Assembly (NCBI GenBank): GCA_027605045.1
Contig: JAQFWX010000023.1
Location: forward strand, 124,001 to 188,000
Source: Phallus indusiatus
Lineage: Eukaryota; Basidiomycota; Agaricomycetes; Phallales; Phallaceae
Length of the DNA: 64,000 bases
Direction: 5' to 3'
In this document: positions 48,294-60,660 of the stretch, piece after piece
Layout of the letters: each line of letters begins with the position of its first letter
Position numbering within the stretch: position 1 is the stretch's first letter
Position numbers and translations under genes: made by a program
The notes under the pieces: model-generated
Told to the model about the DNA's origin: nothing
The model's database searches: none
The model's input: the letters and a program-made list of their open reading frames with translations, nothing else

Positions 48294-49253
48294 CTACGTA
48301 CGCAGCACTGGATTGCCCTCAAGTCGGGCATAGGAATCGTACTGATGCACTACGCGATCACTTGCCCATTCTCGAAGTTTATCAAACTTGACACACGTGT
48401 GTGGTACGTCCCAAGTCATCACGGTTTGCTGTAAGCTTTCACTCCATTGCCAAATGACGGGAGTAGTGTCGGCAGTACACATTATCGCCTGTCTAAGCAT
48501 ATCTAGGCAATGGTGAATTTGAACGCGTACAGTAGAATTGTTGAAGTTCATGTGTGGGTAATAATCAGAGTGTAGTGATTTCCGGATCCAGTTCTACATG
48601 AACAGTTGTTAGACATTGTCCGAAAAATGTTGATAGATTGCAACTTGAATAGCGACTTACGATACAATGAAGGTTGTGGAAAACGTTAAGACCTGATATG
48701 TATTTCCCGGGCTCTCCGGGAATCATTGAAGTTCGATTTGGTAGTTTATCGGCTTCTTCTTTCGAAATCTTCGAGACACCCACTATAATAATATAGAACA
48801 GTCAGTGTCGGTAAGAGGAGTAAAGGAGATGGTACCGACTGTGATACAAGGCGTTCCAGCGAGCATCCAACTCCGGTGAAGGCTCTCCTTGATACCGAGT
48901 AACATCGTTTCCGTGACTGTTATGAAACACAACCGTCTCGTATTCAATCGCACCCTGGGCCAGAGCTATAAAATTGAAGGTCAAAAGGAAGTTTCGGTGA
49001 AATGAATGAATGCTTAACTATACGGAAGGTCAACCAAAGCAGTTTTTCGCTTGTAGTAGAATAAAACTGCGCCTATTATGATCAACAGCTCGGTGAAGGC
49101 GATGAGTTTCCAAAAGAATAATGTAGGTATGACTGCACGTCCAAGTCGAACGATACCACTACGACGCTTTGGTTCGTCATCACATTCAATGTCAAGTCTC
49201 TCGCTATTGGATAACAGAGAATATCGCATATCTTCCGTATCGTGAGCAGACAT
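48294..49253 (-). CDS. UstYa-like DUF3328 oxidase
   Basis: A DUF3328/UstYa-family protein. Family members are copper-dependent oxidases or cyclases in fungal peptide and other secondary pathways. ATG 49253 gives a short cytosolic segment with DDEPKRRSGI. One transmembrane helix follows (LIAFTELLIIIGAVLFYY), then a lumenal domain. Both family motifs are present: HNLHC (about 48666-48680) and YPHMNF...HHCLDMLRQAIMC (about 48470-48560). The exons also carry VVFHNSHGNDV and WNALYH, typical of the N-terminal half. It has three introns and ends TAG 48294. Length is normal for the family. No second DUF3328 gene, precursor peptide or peptidase is adjacent, so it stands as an orphan member and its substrate is unknown. 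Confidence 0.82.
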
Positions 49254-49901
49254 TGCAGAGCAGAGAAAAGCTTGAGAATCGTATTATAGGATCTCAGGAA
49301 ACTGAAATTGACAGGAAGAAATGAGCGTCTTTTACAGTGCGTAAGATTGAATACCATGAGATAAATCCTCACACGCTTCACGCACAAGAATCAGAACGAT
49401 CTAGACTACATCCAACCCCGGTGGGTGATAGGAACATGTACCCTTTCGTATTGGCACAAAGAGTGAAAAATCGCAAAATGATGGTGTGATGCCCCTGTAT
49501 CTTTTGAAAAATGTGATGGATGTGATCTTCTCCTGTTGAACATTAGGTCTTTGACAGATGCGTGGATGTCAGCTCGATGTCGGTGACGTTCGTTACTAGG
49601 CGAATGACAGGCTACAGCGCGGAGTTTCAATGCAGCGAATTCATCGAGGTCGTGTCCCATCACGAAAGGCAGATTTTGAAGGAGCAGTGGAATAGTTCAC
49701 ATAAATGAACTATAAATAGTGAGGAATCTCGATATTTGAGCTTTTTCATTACAAGGTTTGCGTTTTTCCCAGCTAATACTGTAAGAAGGCTGCCGCTGAA
49801 TGATTAAAAGAACCGGCCAAGTAAAAATTGTGCCCCGCTTTACGAGTTCAAACTCATTTCAAATCTAATGGTGGAGTAATATTCTGAAAAAAAAAAAATC
49901 T
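49254..49901. other. Intergenic region, no gene recognised
   Basis: Open stretches on the minus strand (about 49406-49663) have no recognisable motif. The segment holds the upstream region of the UstYa-like gene and the 3' end of the ThrE-like gene. Confidence 0.45.
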
Positions 49902-52517
49902 TCACAAACTAAACATCGCGTTCAACGCGCCCTTCCGACCTGCGCCTCCAAAGGGATGAACGACTACCACGGAAGTAAACAATCCCACGGTCAGTCCAAT
50001 AGCAACGGCAATGAGCTGCAACGCTACTTGAAAACCAGCTTCAAAAGACGTAAAGTCCCCATTCTTGGCATCATTGTCTTTTTCAGCGAATGTTAACAAT
50101 CCGCCATTCGCAAGGCCGCTTGGAAGCTGGAAAAGGATACCAGTTATCTATTTAGATGGTGATTGATGGAATAGAGATTGATTAATATTATCCTCAGTTA
50201 GTATTTTGAAAAATATTACCATGACTACATATGCGTTTCCGGAGGTTATCCGGGCGTATATATTTGCGACGACGCCAACTGCAAAGGCCCCCATTGCGGA
50301 CTGTAGATCAGGGCGGCCGTGGAACGCTACGCCGGCAAAGTGGTTCGCGGTCCACCCAGCACAGGAAATAAGTACGGTGATAAGCTATGTATACTCAGAA
50401 TAGAAACGACGTAAAGTAAATTTAACCATACCGTTTCCTTTTTGAACGCAGGTGCATGATTGTGTAGACTAAGAGCCAAAGAAAATAAAGGAACTGTTAG
50501 AAAAGCTGATTGGGGGTGATTAGAAGAAAATAACTGAGGTATAAAATAAATTCACGTACACCAAAAGGGCGAAGGCTTTCTTTGCCACCACGGATCTGTT
50601 GGTTGGTGCGCTGCACTACAAAGGAAGTCATCTGGACCGATTACTGGACGATGGGTAATTCTGGTGAAAACTTGGGCGCCGATAGATATACCAAAACCCT
50701 ATAGACATACATAAACGATTATACAGACTCCTGAAGACTGGGATTTACCAGAAAAAGCGCGTAAATGACTGCAAAACAAATTCGTACCGCACCGCTTACA
50801 ACGTGTTTTGATGCAAGCTCAAGACTGCCGCTGAGAACAAAGAATCCCTAAAACCAAATAAAATTCGAATTCGAATGAGAGGATAAGGAATAGATTACGG
50901 GAAGGATAAGCACGACTGAACTAGAGGCTAAAGCAGCGTAACAGAAGAAGCCAGAAGAAGCCAGAAGTGCAGAGAGAAAACTAAGCAAAGTTGCAACTGT
51001 TATTCTACAAGAGCAATGAAAGAATTCGGCCCTAGTATTCGGAAACGTAACATCCGAAATTGAACTTACTCGAAGACATTGGAGTACAGTTCGTGTTTGG
51101 CACTCATAAGTTGCACCATCACCAATAAGCATCCTAACGGAAAAACAGCCAGAGAATCCGCAAAGGATCCGCTGAATGCTATGGTGCAGATTGCACTGGA
51201 CGAAAGACCGCCGGTAAGAATTGTCTCCCAATTATCGTAGCGAGATGGACTGTGCATCAATAACTCCAAGGTTGCGGTGGCAGATGAAACCGACAGTTCG
51301 TTATGGATTACCTACAAAAAAAACGACTTCAAGAAGTTGGATTTACGCTAAAAGGTGGTATAGCACACCTTCCAGAATAATTCATGCATAACGCTTAGCT
51401 TTTCCAAATTAAGAGTACCGGTCTGCTGAATGATCCTGACCACAGAGGTACTGGCGAATTCATCATCGAAAGATATCAAGATTACATTAGGAAGGTAAAC
51501 GGTAGAAACTTTTAAATCAAGAGCGCGAGCTGTAGCTTGGAGGTGGCTCTGGAGGCGATGACTTGGGCCCGAAAACCTACAAAGTCGTCAAAGAGAGTTT
51601 ATTTATGTGAAGTAAAGAAAAGGTCACATTAGATGAGCCCGTGCGAATTTCAATATGAATTCTTGGCGTTGAAGAACCTCCGCCATATGTTTAGTGGTCT
51701 CAAATAAAAAGTCAGAAGTCTGATACAAGAAAACACACAATCGAATACATACATAACTTCCAGGGATTCTCCGTTTCTCCCTCCCAGCTCTTTTACGAAA
51801 TCGTTTTTTGACTTGGCGCGAAAGGGTGTCTTCCGAGTCACCAGTCCCGCTCAAGTTATCTTTACTGCTTGTGTATTCATAAGTGAAGGAAACTTCTTTC
51901 TCTTTTTCATTTTGAGTAGACGAGGGTCGGCTTTCGGATTGAGTAAGAATGGTTGGCAACCAAGCAAATAACGGTCGTTTTGTTGGTCTGTTAGGACGTT
52001 CGTCTAATACGGGATGCCCAACGTCTTTTGAAGCATTGGGAGTCGGGGTAATATTTGCTGTCTCCGTCACGTTAGCTAGTTGAGGCCGAGGATATAATAA
52101 GGTAGGTAAACCCCATGTAGAAGAACTTTCGTGTTCTTCATTCTCCAGGCTGGACGCTGTCTGGCTGAAGCCGGCATCGCGGTATAGAGTGAATATGCCA
52201 TTCTTCCGCGCGAGGGGAACGGGCTCGCCTGTGAGTTCAAGCCGACCAGCTTCAAGATCAACAGCATGAGAAGCTCCGCGAGATGAACCCAGATCATCAC
52301 TCTCGTATCGTTCTCTGTGTCGTCGGAGAGCATCGCAGCGACTGGCAGAGTAAGCCCACGAGAGCCCAAGAGCCTGATCATCCCACCATTTCTTTTCTTG
52401 CTCTCCCCATTCTTCAAGATCAGTGGCACGATTTCGAGTATCCTTCATTTGTTCTAAATGAAAGCTTTCGGTCCTTCTAGTCCAGTCGCAAGTACCTCGT
52501 GAAACGGATGAAGGCAT
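49902..52517 (-). CDS. ThrE/PRM10-like membrane transporter
   Basis: A fungal member of the ThrE (threonine/serine exporter) family, like yeast Prm10. A long charged, Ser-rich cytosolic N-terminal region (52517 to about 51830) includes the basic KKRFRKRAGREKRR. It is followed by the ThrE signature QRQEFILKFARAHLMFSGPSHRLQSHL. Membrane segments follow (SAICTIAFSGSFADSLAVFPLG, ATLLSFLSALLASSGFFCYAAL, GSLELASKHVVSGAVRI). A second ThrE-like half ends LPSGLANGGLLTF and GFQVALQLIAVAIGLTVGLFTSVVVV; the stop is TGA 49902. ATG 52517 is used, but the frame stays open upstream to an AG near 52570. An upstream exon, perhaps the charged open segment starting ATG 53166, may add to the N-terminus. The protein sits in a membrane; its substrate is not known. 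Confidence 0.85.
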
Positions 52518-54060
52518 CCTTGCATCGGGCTCGATTGAGAATGACTTAGAACGAAAGGTCGTGTTAATCTGAGCGCAAGTTTGAAACAGGTATTAGGATT
52601 GGAATCGTTTGCGTCATGACTACGCGATATGCACTTCCAACTTCGTTTTCTATATACACGTCATAGGAAACACTTGGAAATCGGCAGACTGATCCGGTAT
52701 GCAGTAGTCCCTAATTTCATTATTGTTTTCGGATGAAGCGATTCAAGGAAGAAAGGGAAGTGGTTTGATTTCCGAAGTTTTGGGGTGTGCGCAACCTCTT
52801 GTTACACCTGCAACATGGTGTAGGCTCTTGAATCCCGATAGAAGTGTTCTGTGAATGTCCCGTATATATTAAGATTCCTCGATTGATACCGGCTAATGAA
52901 AAATGAGGGCACATAAGTTTTCTGAATGACGAAAAATTAAAGAAAAGCAAACCAAATTGATCCGCCACCGATTGATTTTCACGCGTTTCCTTATTGACTC
53001 TTCGTCCGGATCCTCTTTCAGCGGAGTGTGTTCGAGAACCCATTGGACGCGTTGACACCATCGTTTGATGGGTAATTTTTATGTCCGTACCCGTGTTAAA
53101 AGTGAACGCCATGTTCTTCCTCGTGAATGGTCGAGTGTCCCTATCTGGCTGTTTTTTCAAGCTCATTAACGCCGTTTACTGATTGAATTTGACACCAGAA
53201 AAGTTTGAGGGTATCACCGATTCAAATCATATAATTCAATGATTAATTTTTTTTTTTTTTCAGAGAATAGTGAGTACCCTAATCTTAATTTTTCCAATGA
53301 ATTGAAATATAAAAAAGGAAACGTATGTGCTTACTGGTGATGAATTCGGATAGATTAGATTGCCTCGCTGACCAACTCAGTCGGGAGAAAAGTGTGGAGC
53401 TTGGTTGTTTAGTCGTATTAGTCGTTTCACTCAATATCACATTAAAACCGGACACCCATGGGATGAAAATATGCACCATAAAGATAAGCGTAGAATCAAC
53501 CCGAACCTAACTTCAACTAAGGCCTAAACGTTTGAACAGTGGGGGAGTTCGGAACAACTTGCTGTGATTCAATCTGACTTTGAATAGTACGCGTCACGCG
53601 TCGATCACGTGTTTCTTTTTCACCGTCCGGCGTCGTGACTCGACAACTCGTCGTCGCTTTTATCTGTTTGTGGACTACGCAATTTGTTAAGGGAAAGAAC
53701 GCTGTATTATGGTTGATATGCATATCAATGTTTGACGGCTCGCGTGCTCACGAAGAATGCTGGTTGACATTACCCGTCCTCATGTCGTACGTCCTTGCAC
53801 TGTGGAATCAAGGGATTTACTTGAAGTGTCTGATAATTTCATTCTGTAAACCCAATGCTCCTTCATACTGTGCTCTGTTCTTACCAAGTAACAACTAGTA
53901 GAGCCGATTTCTCCCAAATTTCAGTTATCGTTCTGTTCGGTTGGAACAGTGACCAGACAGAGCTATTGGAAGTCACAGAACTATCTATTTATCTATAATT
54001 TCAATTATCTGACTAAAGACATAGCCGTTCGGAGCCCAACCCCAAAAGTGCTCGTATTGT
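52518..54060. other. Region upstream of the ThrE-like gene, possible first exon
   Basis: On the minus strand a charged open segment begins at ATG 53166 (MSLKKQPDRDTRPFTRKNM) and runs to about 52960. It could be the first exon of the ThrE-like gene, joined to the acceptor near 52570, but the gap is long for an intron here. Otherwise the region shows no known coding motif. Confidence 0.35.
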
Positions 54061-55173
54061 TTAGGATGTTTTTGAGCTGTTCAATAAACCAAGGCTGCCC
54101 TCCGCCTCAACTACAGCCTGCTCAACATCCGCCCAAGCTGGCCGAGGAAGACGAAAAGCATCTCCCAGTGTCGAGTAAGATATATCCCCCAACCTAGAAA
54201 TGGGACGATACAGACCTGGATCGACAACGCCCTTATGATTCAACACATCGTTCCTGACGTGGATTCTCTTTACAAGTCCGAAAATTACGGTACTGGTGGC
54301 GTATGTGCTTCCCGAAGGACAGAGATCGATTTGGTGAGAAAGCTAGTACATTCTTTCATGATCTAGCGTCATGTTGATATGTTTCCAGCCTTACCTCGCA
54401 TTCCATACTAAATACGCTCTCTTTTACTCTCGGCGGTTTGACATATTCCTATATAAAAACCTAGGTCACAAAACTCATGAGATTGACTAACGATTGCGCA
54501 CGCTTTCAGCCATTGTAAGACCGCTTGCAGGCCATTCGCTATGATCGATTGGAAAATCCACGCAGGCAAAGTTGGCGTTTTCGATGAACGCTTCGCTAAT
54601 CAAGTTGACGGTAAATTGTTTGGTAGCAATAATGTGCAATGCAGTGTCATGCTTTCGTGTTGGAAAGTTTGTGCATCCAATTACTACGGTTGGAGGATTA
54701 TGGCTGACCTGTTGAGAGGATTAGATTGCTAAATATGTTATTGACTCTATGCTGTCGTACTGTGTTAAACCAACTACAACTTCTCAATAGTGTCTCAATT
54801 GAAGAGCCAGAAAGAACACTTACCTAAACGGTGCCAAGTTATGAACCCCCTTTTCCGAGATGGTCGAGACAAAGGCAATAGGTCTGGGTATAACACCGCT
54901 AATTAAAAGTAGATATGCTTTTCTAAATGGCAGTAGGTGAAAACAGTGGCTATAACAAATATCGGTCGACAGTTACCGTGATTCAATCTCTTCTGGATTA
55001 AAAACACTCCAGCCATCCTTTTCACCGGCTAACCATTCCCTTCCTTTATCATTCTCAGATACCGGTTGACCATACGACCATGTTGGATTAGGCGATTGAG
55101 TATATTCAAGTCTTTTTTCATGATTGAATGGTGGTAGATTCTCTTCAATGGGATATGCTGGTTTCTTCGACAT
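54061..55173 (-). CDS. Flavin reductase-like FMN-binding split-barrel protein
   Basis: A flavoprotein of the flavin-reductase/DIM6-NTAB type. ATG 55173 gives MSKKPAYPIEENLPPF. The following exons encode GVIPRPIAFVSTISEKGVHNLAPFR, the FMN-binding core strand pattern RPI.FVST...NLAPF. Next comes VSHNPPTVVIGCTNF, then DTALHIIATKQFTVNLISEAF with the typical FVVN.-like strand. A C-terminal helix-rich segment (HRP-like DVLNHKGVVDPGLYRPISRLG) ends with TAA at 54061. About six short introns interrupt it. The role is probably FMN-dependent reduction or oxygenase support in the cytosol; the substrate is unknown. A small ATG-containing frame on the opposite strand (54541-54732) is only a shadow. Confidence 0.8.
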
Positions 55174-55566
55174 GTTGGTATGATAACAGATGTCAGTCAA
55201 AAGAATCCGTGTGAAAATGTTTATTTATACTGCTGACAAGAACTATCTATAACAAATACATGAGTGTTGTCAGCACTTTTTTTACGTTTTCTGTGCAATT
55301 TTTCTGATATGAACAAATGAATGGGACATTATAATGTTCCATGATCCTTTTTAAATAGCTTCTCCTATAACTTATCTTCCCTTTTCTCTGTATTGCTCTT
55401 CATGTTGTCTTTGTGATCAAACACAACGCGCCATCAATCAATGGCACAATGCCGCGTCTCACTTGGAAATCCTTGTGACTCAGTGTGGGATGGGCATGAC
55501 TAAACCAATAATTACTCAGCTTACTTACGTCATTTCTACTGACACATCTCTTCGTCTGTTTACCTC
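55174..55566. other. Divergent intergenic region
   Basis: This lies between the starts of the flavin-reductase-like gene (-) and the unknown membrane gene (+), so it probably works as a shared promoter. No TATA element stands out. No coding content is seen. Confidence 0.45.
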
Positions 55567-57902
55567 ATGTTTATTGACACCCGCACCATTCAAACCGCCA
55601 ATATCCAATCTTCCTCTTCTTCCTCTTCTTCAAACTTCAACACTGGAGTATCATCATCTTTGAATCCGACTCTTCCCATTGCCTCGGGGCCTTCTTCAAC
55701 GCAGGCGGCAGGCGTATTTGATTTGGACGCAGCAGCCCGTTCGGGTGGATCGACGTCGACGTCGGACTCAACCAATTTCAGCTCCAGTGTTGATAACGGG
55801 TTTCGTCGGGGATTAGCTCCTTATAAACGGTTCAAGTCCAAACTTGGAAGGTCTGAACTCAGAAAAAGGGAAGAGGCGGAAAGTAAGGGGGATAAGCCTA
55901 ATGGTGATGAAGGTGGAAGTTACGCGAAGATGAGAGGGAAGAAGGATGACCATGAGGAGAATGATGTCAGAAAGATTGTCGACCAGACTAAAACAGGTTA
56001 TTAATTGTATTTGTTTTGGATTCGAATGCTGAAGATTGTTGCAGCATCGTCGTCGTTCTCCATAAAGACAGAGACAAATCAGGTCGAAAACTCTTCAAGT
56101 ACCAATGACGGCGTTTCGGAAAGCACCCATCAGACGACATTGACACAGCAAGAAGCTTTACTCCAACAAGTCCAACGAATCCAAGCGCTGTTGCTTTCCC
56201 GACTCGCGTTTCGTTCACCCGCTTCTTCCTCTTCTGACCCAGATCAGACCTCGTCCCTGTCAGCGCCAGACGCTCCATGTGCTAAGGAAGGAAGTGTTAC
56301 CGAAACTACGTTCAATTCAAGTTCAGACTCGGATTCGAAAGAAGGACGAGCTGCGTCGTTAACACAAGCGAGACCTCAACAAGATACTCCCAATCAAGAT
56401 TCACATCTCTCTCCCACTCCTATTTCAAACCCAAACAATTCCAATACAAAATCAAAACTGTTACCCGAGTCGTTGTTCAACTTCCAGCATCAACTTGCCG
56501 ATAAGAAGTTTATGAATTTCTTAACGTCGGTACCTCTGAATTCCAAGGTGCATGTAGAAGAAAAGGGACACGAACAAGGGCAGGAATACCAACAGCGAGA
56601 AGAATCCACAGCCACGAACGATTCTGAAGATGAGAAAATCGAAAGGGGAGAAAGTACCGAGTCTGATAATGTCCGTGATGTCCTAGACAAATGGACGCGA
56701 CTTGTTATTCCGAAACATTTCCGAAAGTTCAAGGCAAAACCGAAGGACCGGGAGAAGGAAGGGAAGGGAAAAGAGGACAGCAAGCCGTGTCAAAACGATA
56801 GTGGTGACGACAACGACGACGATGACGTCAGTTTGAACAGTGGTAGTGACGATTCATCGAGCATCGTTATAAGCTGTCCTCTCGAGCCTTTGAACGAAGC
56901 TGATATAGAGATTGCCCGGTCGGAGGTTGTTTCTGTAGATGGTAGGGGCTTAGGTCCGGATGCGTTTGGACAGGATGAGAAGCGCCAATGGGCGACTTCA
57001 TTCACTGATGAAGGAAAGGAGAAGGAGAGAGGAAAGAATGAATGCAGCAGTGCTTTCAACTGGCTTTTTTGCAAGAATCATCCTTATCAAGGAAGCGAAT
57101 CGTCATCGTCTCAGAAAGAAATTCGGGTATGGTATCCCAGTAGGGTTAAGGTCTCAGTAGAAGCTACATGGTGGGGATATCGAATGTACGCCTGTTATTT
57201 AATCCTAATTAGCAAATTGGACTGTCTTTTATTTAATCTCGAATACAGATACCTACCTCCACCTGTCATGCAAATCTTAAGCGACAAATCTATCGAAGCA
57301 GCAAAACGGGCTGCTCTCATAACAGCAGCACTCTCATGGCTTGTTTCCCATATTCCAATTGAAATGTTGCCTCCGCAATTCAAGGGGTTAAGTTTACTTC
57401 TAAAAGAAATTGGTGAGCTATGCCCATGAGTTCCCACCTCATTTTGATTTCCCAGTTGACTTGTTTTTCAAAGTTCCATTACTTGGATACATCGGAGGGT
57501 TTATAGCGTGGTCTTGGAATAGCATTAGAGCGTTTGATAAAGGTAAAATGAATTGTACATTCCTTGCAGTCTTACACATTCTTATGATTATTCCGACCAG
57601 GCGACGGAGTGATTCTCTCGGCATCGTGGATACTCCCTATCGCACTTATACCCGGAACGTGGACTTATACTGAGAACCCGAATTGCGCTAATGAAAACGT
57701 GGAATCACGACACCAGCAACCCTCGTTTCCGCCTCCTATACCACCATCGCCGCCGCCGCCGCCGCCGCCTCTTCCGCCCAAGGACATCACTTCCGGTGTT
57801 GCTAGCGGTACCGCAAAAGCGAAAGTGAAGGAGGCGACGGGTATATTTCGCCGGGCTACTACTACAGGTACAGGAAACAACGGAACAAAACGTCAGAAAT
57901 GA
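55567..57902 (+). CDS. Hypothetical membrane protein with Ser-rich acidic N-terminus
   Basis: No named family. ATG 55567 opens a Ser-rich stretch encoded by a CTTCTTCCT repeat. An intron of about 48 nt (55997-56045) joins it to a long acidic, Ser/Glu/Asp/Lys-rich region (to about 57110) with DDNDDDDVSLNSGSDDSS. The C-terminal part is hydrophobic and better ordered: KEIRVWYPSRV, then the segments AALITAALSWLVSHIPIEMLP, VPLLGYIGGFIAWSWNSI and GVILSASWILPIALIPGTW, separated by introns at about 57185-57249, 57411-57470 and 57542-57601. The protein ends with a Pro-rich run from CCG codons (57747-57768) and a basic tail to TGA 57902. Similar disordered-plus-membrane proteins are common in Agaricomycetes. 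A membrane anchoring role is inferred only. Confidence 0.7.
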
Positions 57903-58321
57903 TTCTGTTGTGTTTATGCTTTAGATTATTGTTGTGGGCACTGTTCACTTTTCTACTTTTAAGCTGGAAACATTGATGTATTTGCTGTGCTGGGCGTATT
58001 TTTCGGATACCGAATAAGCAATTCTTTTCTAATCTTTTCCGTGCTTGATAAAGATTTGACATTGTTCTTATTCTTGAACTGAAACCGAGTTGAGCCGCCC
58101 AAGGAAACGCCGCAATTCGCGCGCATATACCCGGCAATTTTGACTGCCGAAACACGAGCGTGTAAGTGGTTTAGTATGAGCATAATATATAAAGAGGTGA
58201 AAGTACACAAAAACAAAGGGGTATTCTTATGCGAACGAGTATATCTGGATAGAATGAACTTCATAAAAACAGACTATTGAGAATCAAAACATAAATAGCG
58301 AATACGCGGAAACATCAAACT
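57903..58321. other. Intergenic region between convergent genes
   Basis: No coding pattern. It is the meeting point of the 3' ends of the unknown membrane gene (+) and the SPFH gene (-). Confidence 0.5.
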
Positions 58322-60660
58322 TCAACTCTGAGTGGCAGCTGCATCAGCACCAATCTTAGCACCGAGACCAAGCAACAAAGAATCCGTAACCCTGGCAGAT
58401 TCATTGGTGGGAACGAAAACGGTCTTACTGCCGTAACCCTTGATGCGTTCAATATCGACCCTACGTAGACCCATCTCTTGGGCGTATCGGTCCTGAACTT
58501 GAGCATCAGCTTCGGCTCTGAGACGGACGGCGTCAGCCTCGGCTTTGGCGAGCAGACGAGTGGCTTCAGCTTGGGCTTCGGTTTTGATTTTGAGACTTTC
58601 TGCAGCTGCGCGAGCTGTTGCGATGGAGCTATAAGCGTCTGCATCTGCTTGAGTCTAGAGATGTGATGATTGTGTTAAATTGTCATATCATCATCATAGG
58701 AGTGTTTATTTGAGGAGGATACGCACGTTTTTGGCTTGCGCTTTGATACGAGCAACTTGAAGAGCACCCTCCTCTTGTTTAACTTTATTGCTGTTTTCAC
58801 GATCAACGTTCTTTTGTAAAAAAAAGAGAGTTCAGTATAATAATATAACATCGAATTTTGGAAGAAATTACGCACAGCGGCTTCAACTTGTGTTTGCAAT
58901 GCTCTAGTTGTCAGTTTCTCCATTTGATGAGCAACGTCGCCTTTGAACTGGCGATCAATAACGGCTATGCAGTGGTATTGATCAGCGTCAAAGACCCTCT
59001 TTTCAACTCCGTTAGAACCCTTACCAAGATCTTTCAAGACGATACCGTATTCTAAAGCAGCTTGATGTAGTTCATCCATCGCTTGCGTTCTCAGGGCATC
59101 CAAAAATGCAGTGGATGGGTCATTAACTTCGTTTAATTGAAGGTGATCCCCTCCGAAACTTCTTTGCTTCACCATAGCGCTGTAGTCCAAATGGCTCACT
59201 ACGAAAAGTGTTAATGCAGATTCATATAGCTGTTATACTTCAGTCGTACCTATCTGAGTGAGAACACTTTGAGCTTTATCCTGCAACGCAGTTAGCATAC
59301 AATCAGATAAAAGCTTTTTTTTTCCTTACACGAAGCGCGTCGTAGGGTGTGTTATAGCCGTGGGTAGTCAACTGAGGAACGATCAGCTCATTTTCTCAAA
59401 CATATAAAGCATTTATACCATGAGAGGACTAGTAAGTTGCCATTTCAGGTAAATGGTCAGACTAACGGGAACCTGATCTCGAGTATATCTGGCGTTGGTT
59501 CGAGGTTAGTAATCAAAAATCGCGACCAAAGTGTCTAAAAACGCACATGTCTTTAGTTGGCATTTCAATTTGGTTTTCACCGCAAGTGTAGAGACCTCTG
59601 ACGGTTACATTTGGGTTCGTTATGTAGTGCTGACCAGCTCCTAGAAGCTCGAGGTCGTCACCGCGTTGCAGAACGGCGCAATTATTGGCGGGAATATTAA
59701 GGCTGTGCACAGATTGTTAGATAAACCCCCGAAGTAAACAATCAGTGGGATCCTCACAAGGTAGCGACTACGAAATCCTTGGGTGATCCGGCCACAGAAG
59801 AATTCATCTTGACTTCGTGCGTCCAGCCTAACACTTGGCCAGTAACTCTGTCTTTCACGGCCGATGGCAGATGGGTTTGATCAACCACGCTCAGAACTTT
59901 GTAAGAGCCTTGAAGCGCCAGTGCAACAAAGCCAGTATTCTTGACGACGAAGATATGATTCTGGGGATCTGAAATAACTGCGGCTTGGTTTTGAGAGACT
60001 TGCACGATTTTTAGCCCAAGGAACTCGACGACAGTATCCGATACTGTGTAATTGTCATTTAGAAAATGATATTTACGGTCTAAAGATCATAAGCCTTACG
60101 TTCTCTCGTGCCTCCCCAACTTCTGGCCCACCAGTTTCTGTAGGGAAAACCGGGGTATCGTCCAGGTCGAGTCAGAATCTTCGGCAGACCACCATGATTG
60201 ATTAAGCCAATATTTCCAGGACTAATTTCTTTCCCGGTCCAACTGACTGGTGTCTAATGTAACATATGAGCCCTCTGGCATGATGGAACTTGAGCGGGAA
60301 TTGCGTACCTTACGAGACAGAATTCGCTTTTGACCAGTCTGGAAGAAATAGAAATATACAGGGTCAGTCACGACGCAATTCAAGCTTCAACGTGACGAAG
60401 AACATTACGTTGCGCAGTTCTAGATCGAGTTTCTGAAGAGCAGCTAGAACACCGTCTTTCCCAATCTTGATGAAGTAGGGACGAGATTCATCCATATAAT
60501 CGATTGCAATGTTGAATGGGTCCGGTTTCTTTTGTTCCGCTTTCAAAGTCTCGAAGTCATTGACGGGCGCGGCTTTTCTTAACGCCGTCCCGTTAGCATC
60601 TGGGTCGTCGACCACAGTGGTAGCACCCGCCACACTGCGAATCTCCGACATTCCAGGCAT
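58322..60660 (-). CDS. SPFH/band-7 domain protein
   Basis: A member of the stomatin-prohibitin-flotillin family. ATG 60660 gives an N-terminal extension with VVDDPDANGTALRKAAPVND. An SPFH-like beta-rich domain follows (QNQAAVISDPQNHIFVVKNTGFVALALQGSYKVL; CAVLQRGDDLELLGAGQHY; DQVPVSLTIYLKWQL). The helical part contains AFLDALRTQAMDELHQAALEYGIVL and DRQFKGDVAHQMEKLTTRALQTQVEAA. An Ala/Glu-rich coiled coil (ATARAAAESLKIKTEAQAEATRLLAKAEADAVRLRAEADAQVQ in outline) and a tail to TGA 58322 end the protein. This order is typical of membrane-scaffold SPFH proteins. There are about ten short introns. No transmembrane segment is obvious at the N-terminus. Function in membrane organisation is inferred from the family. 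Confidence 0.82.

Noticed and set aside
56490..57074. Minus-strand open frames opposite the Ser/Glu-rich unknown gene
   Set aside because: They are shadows of biased codon use on the + strand, without domains or splice support.
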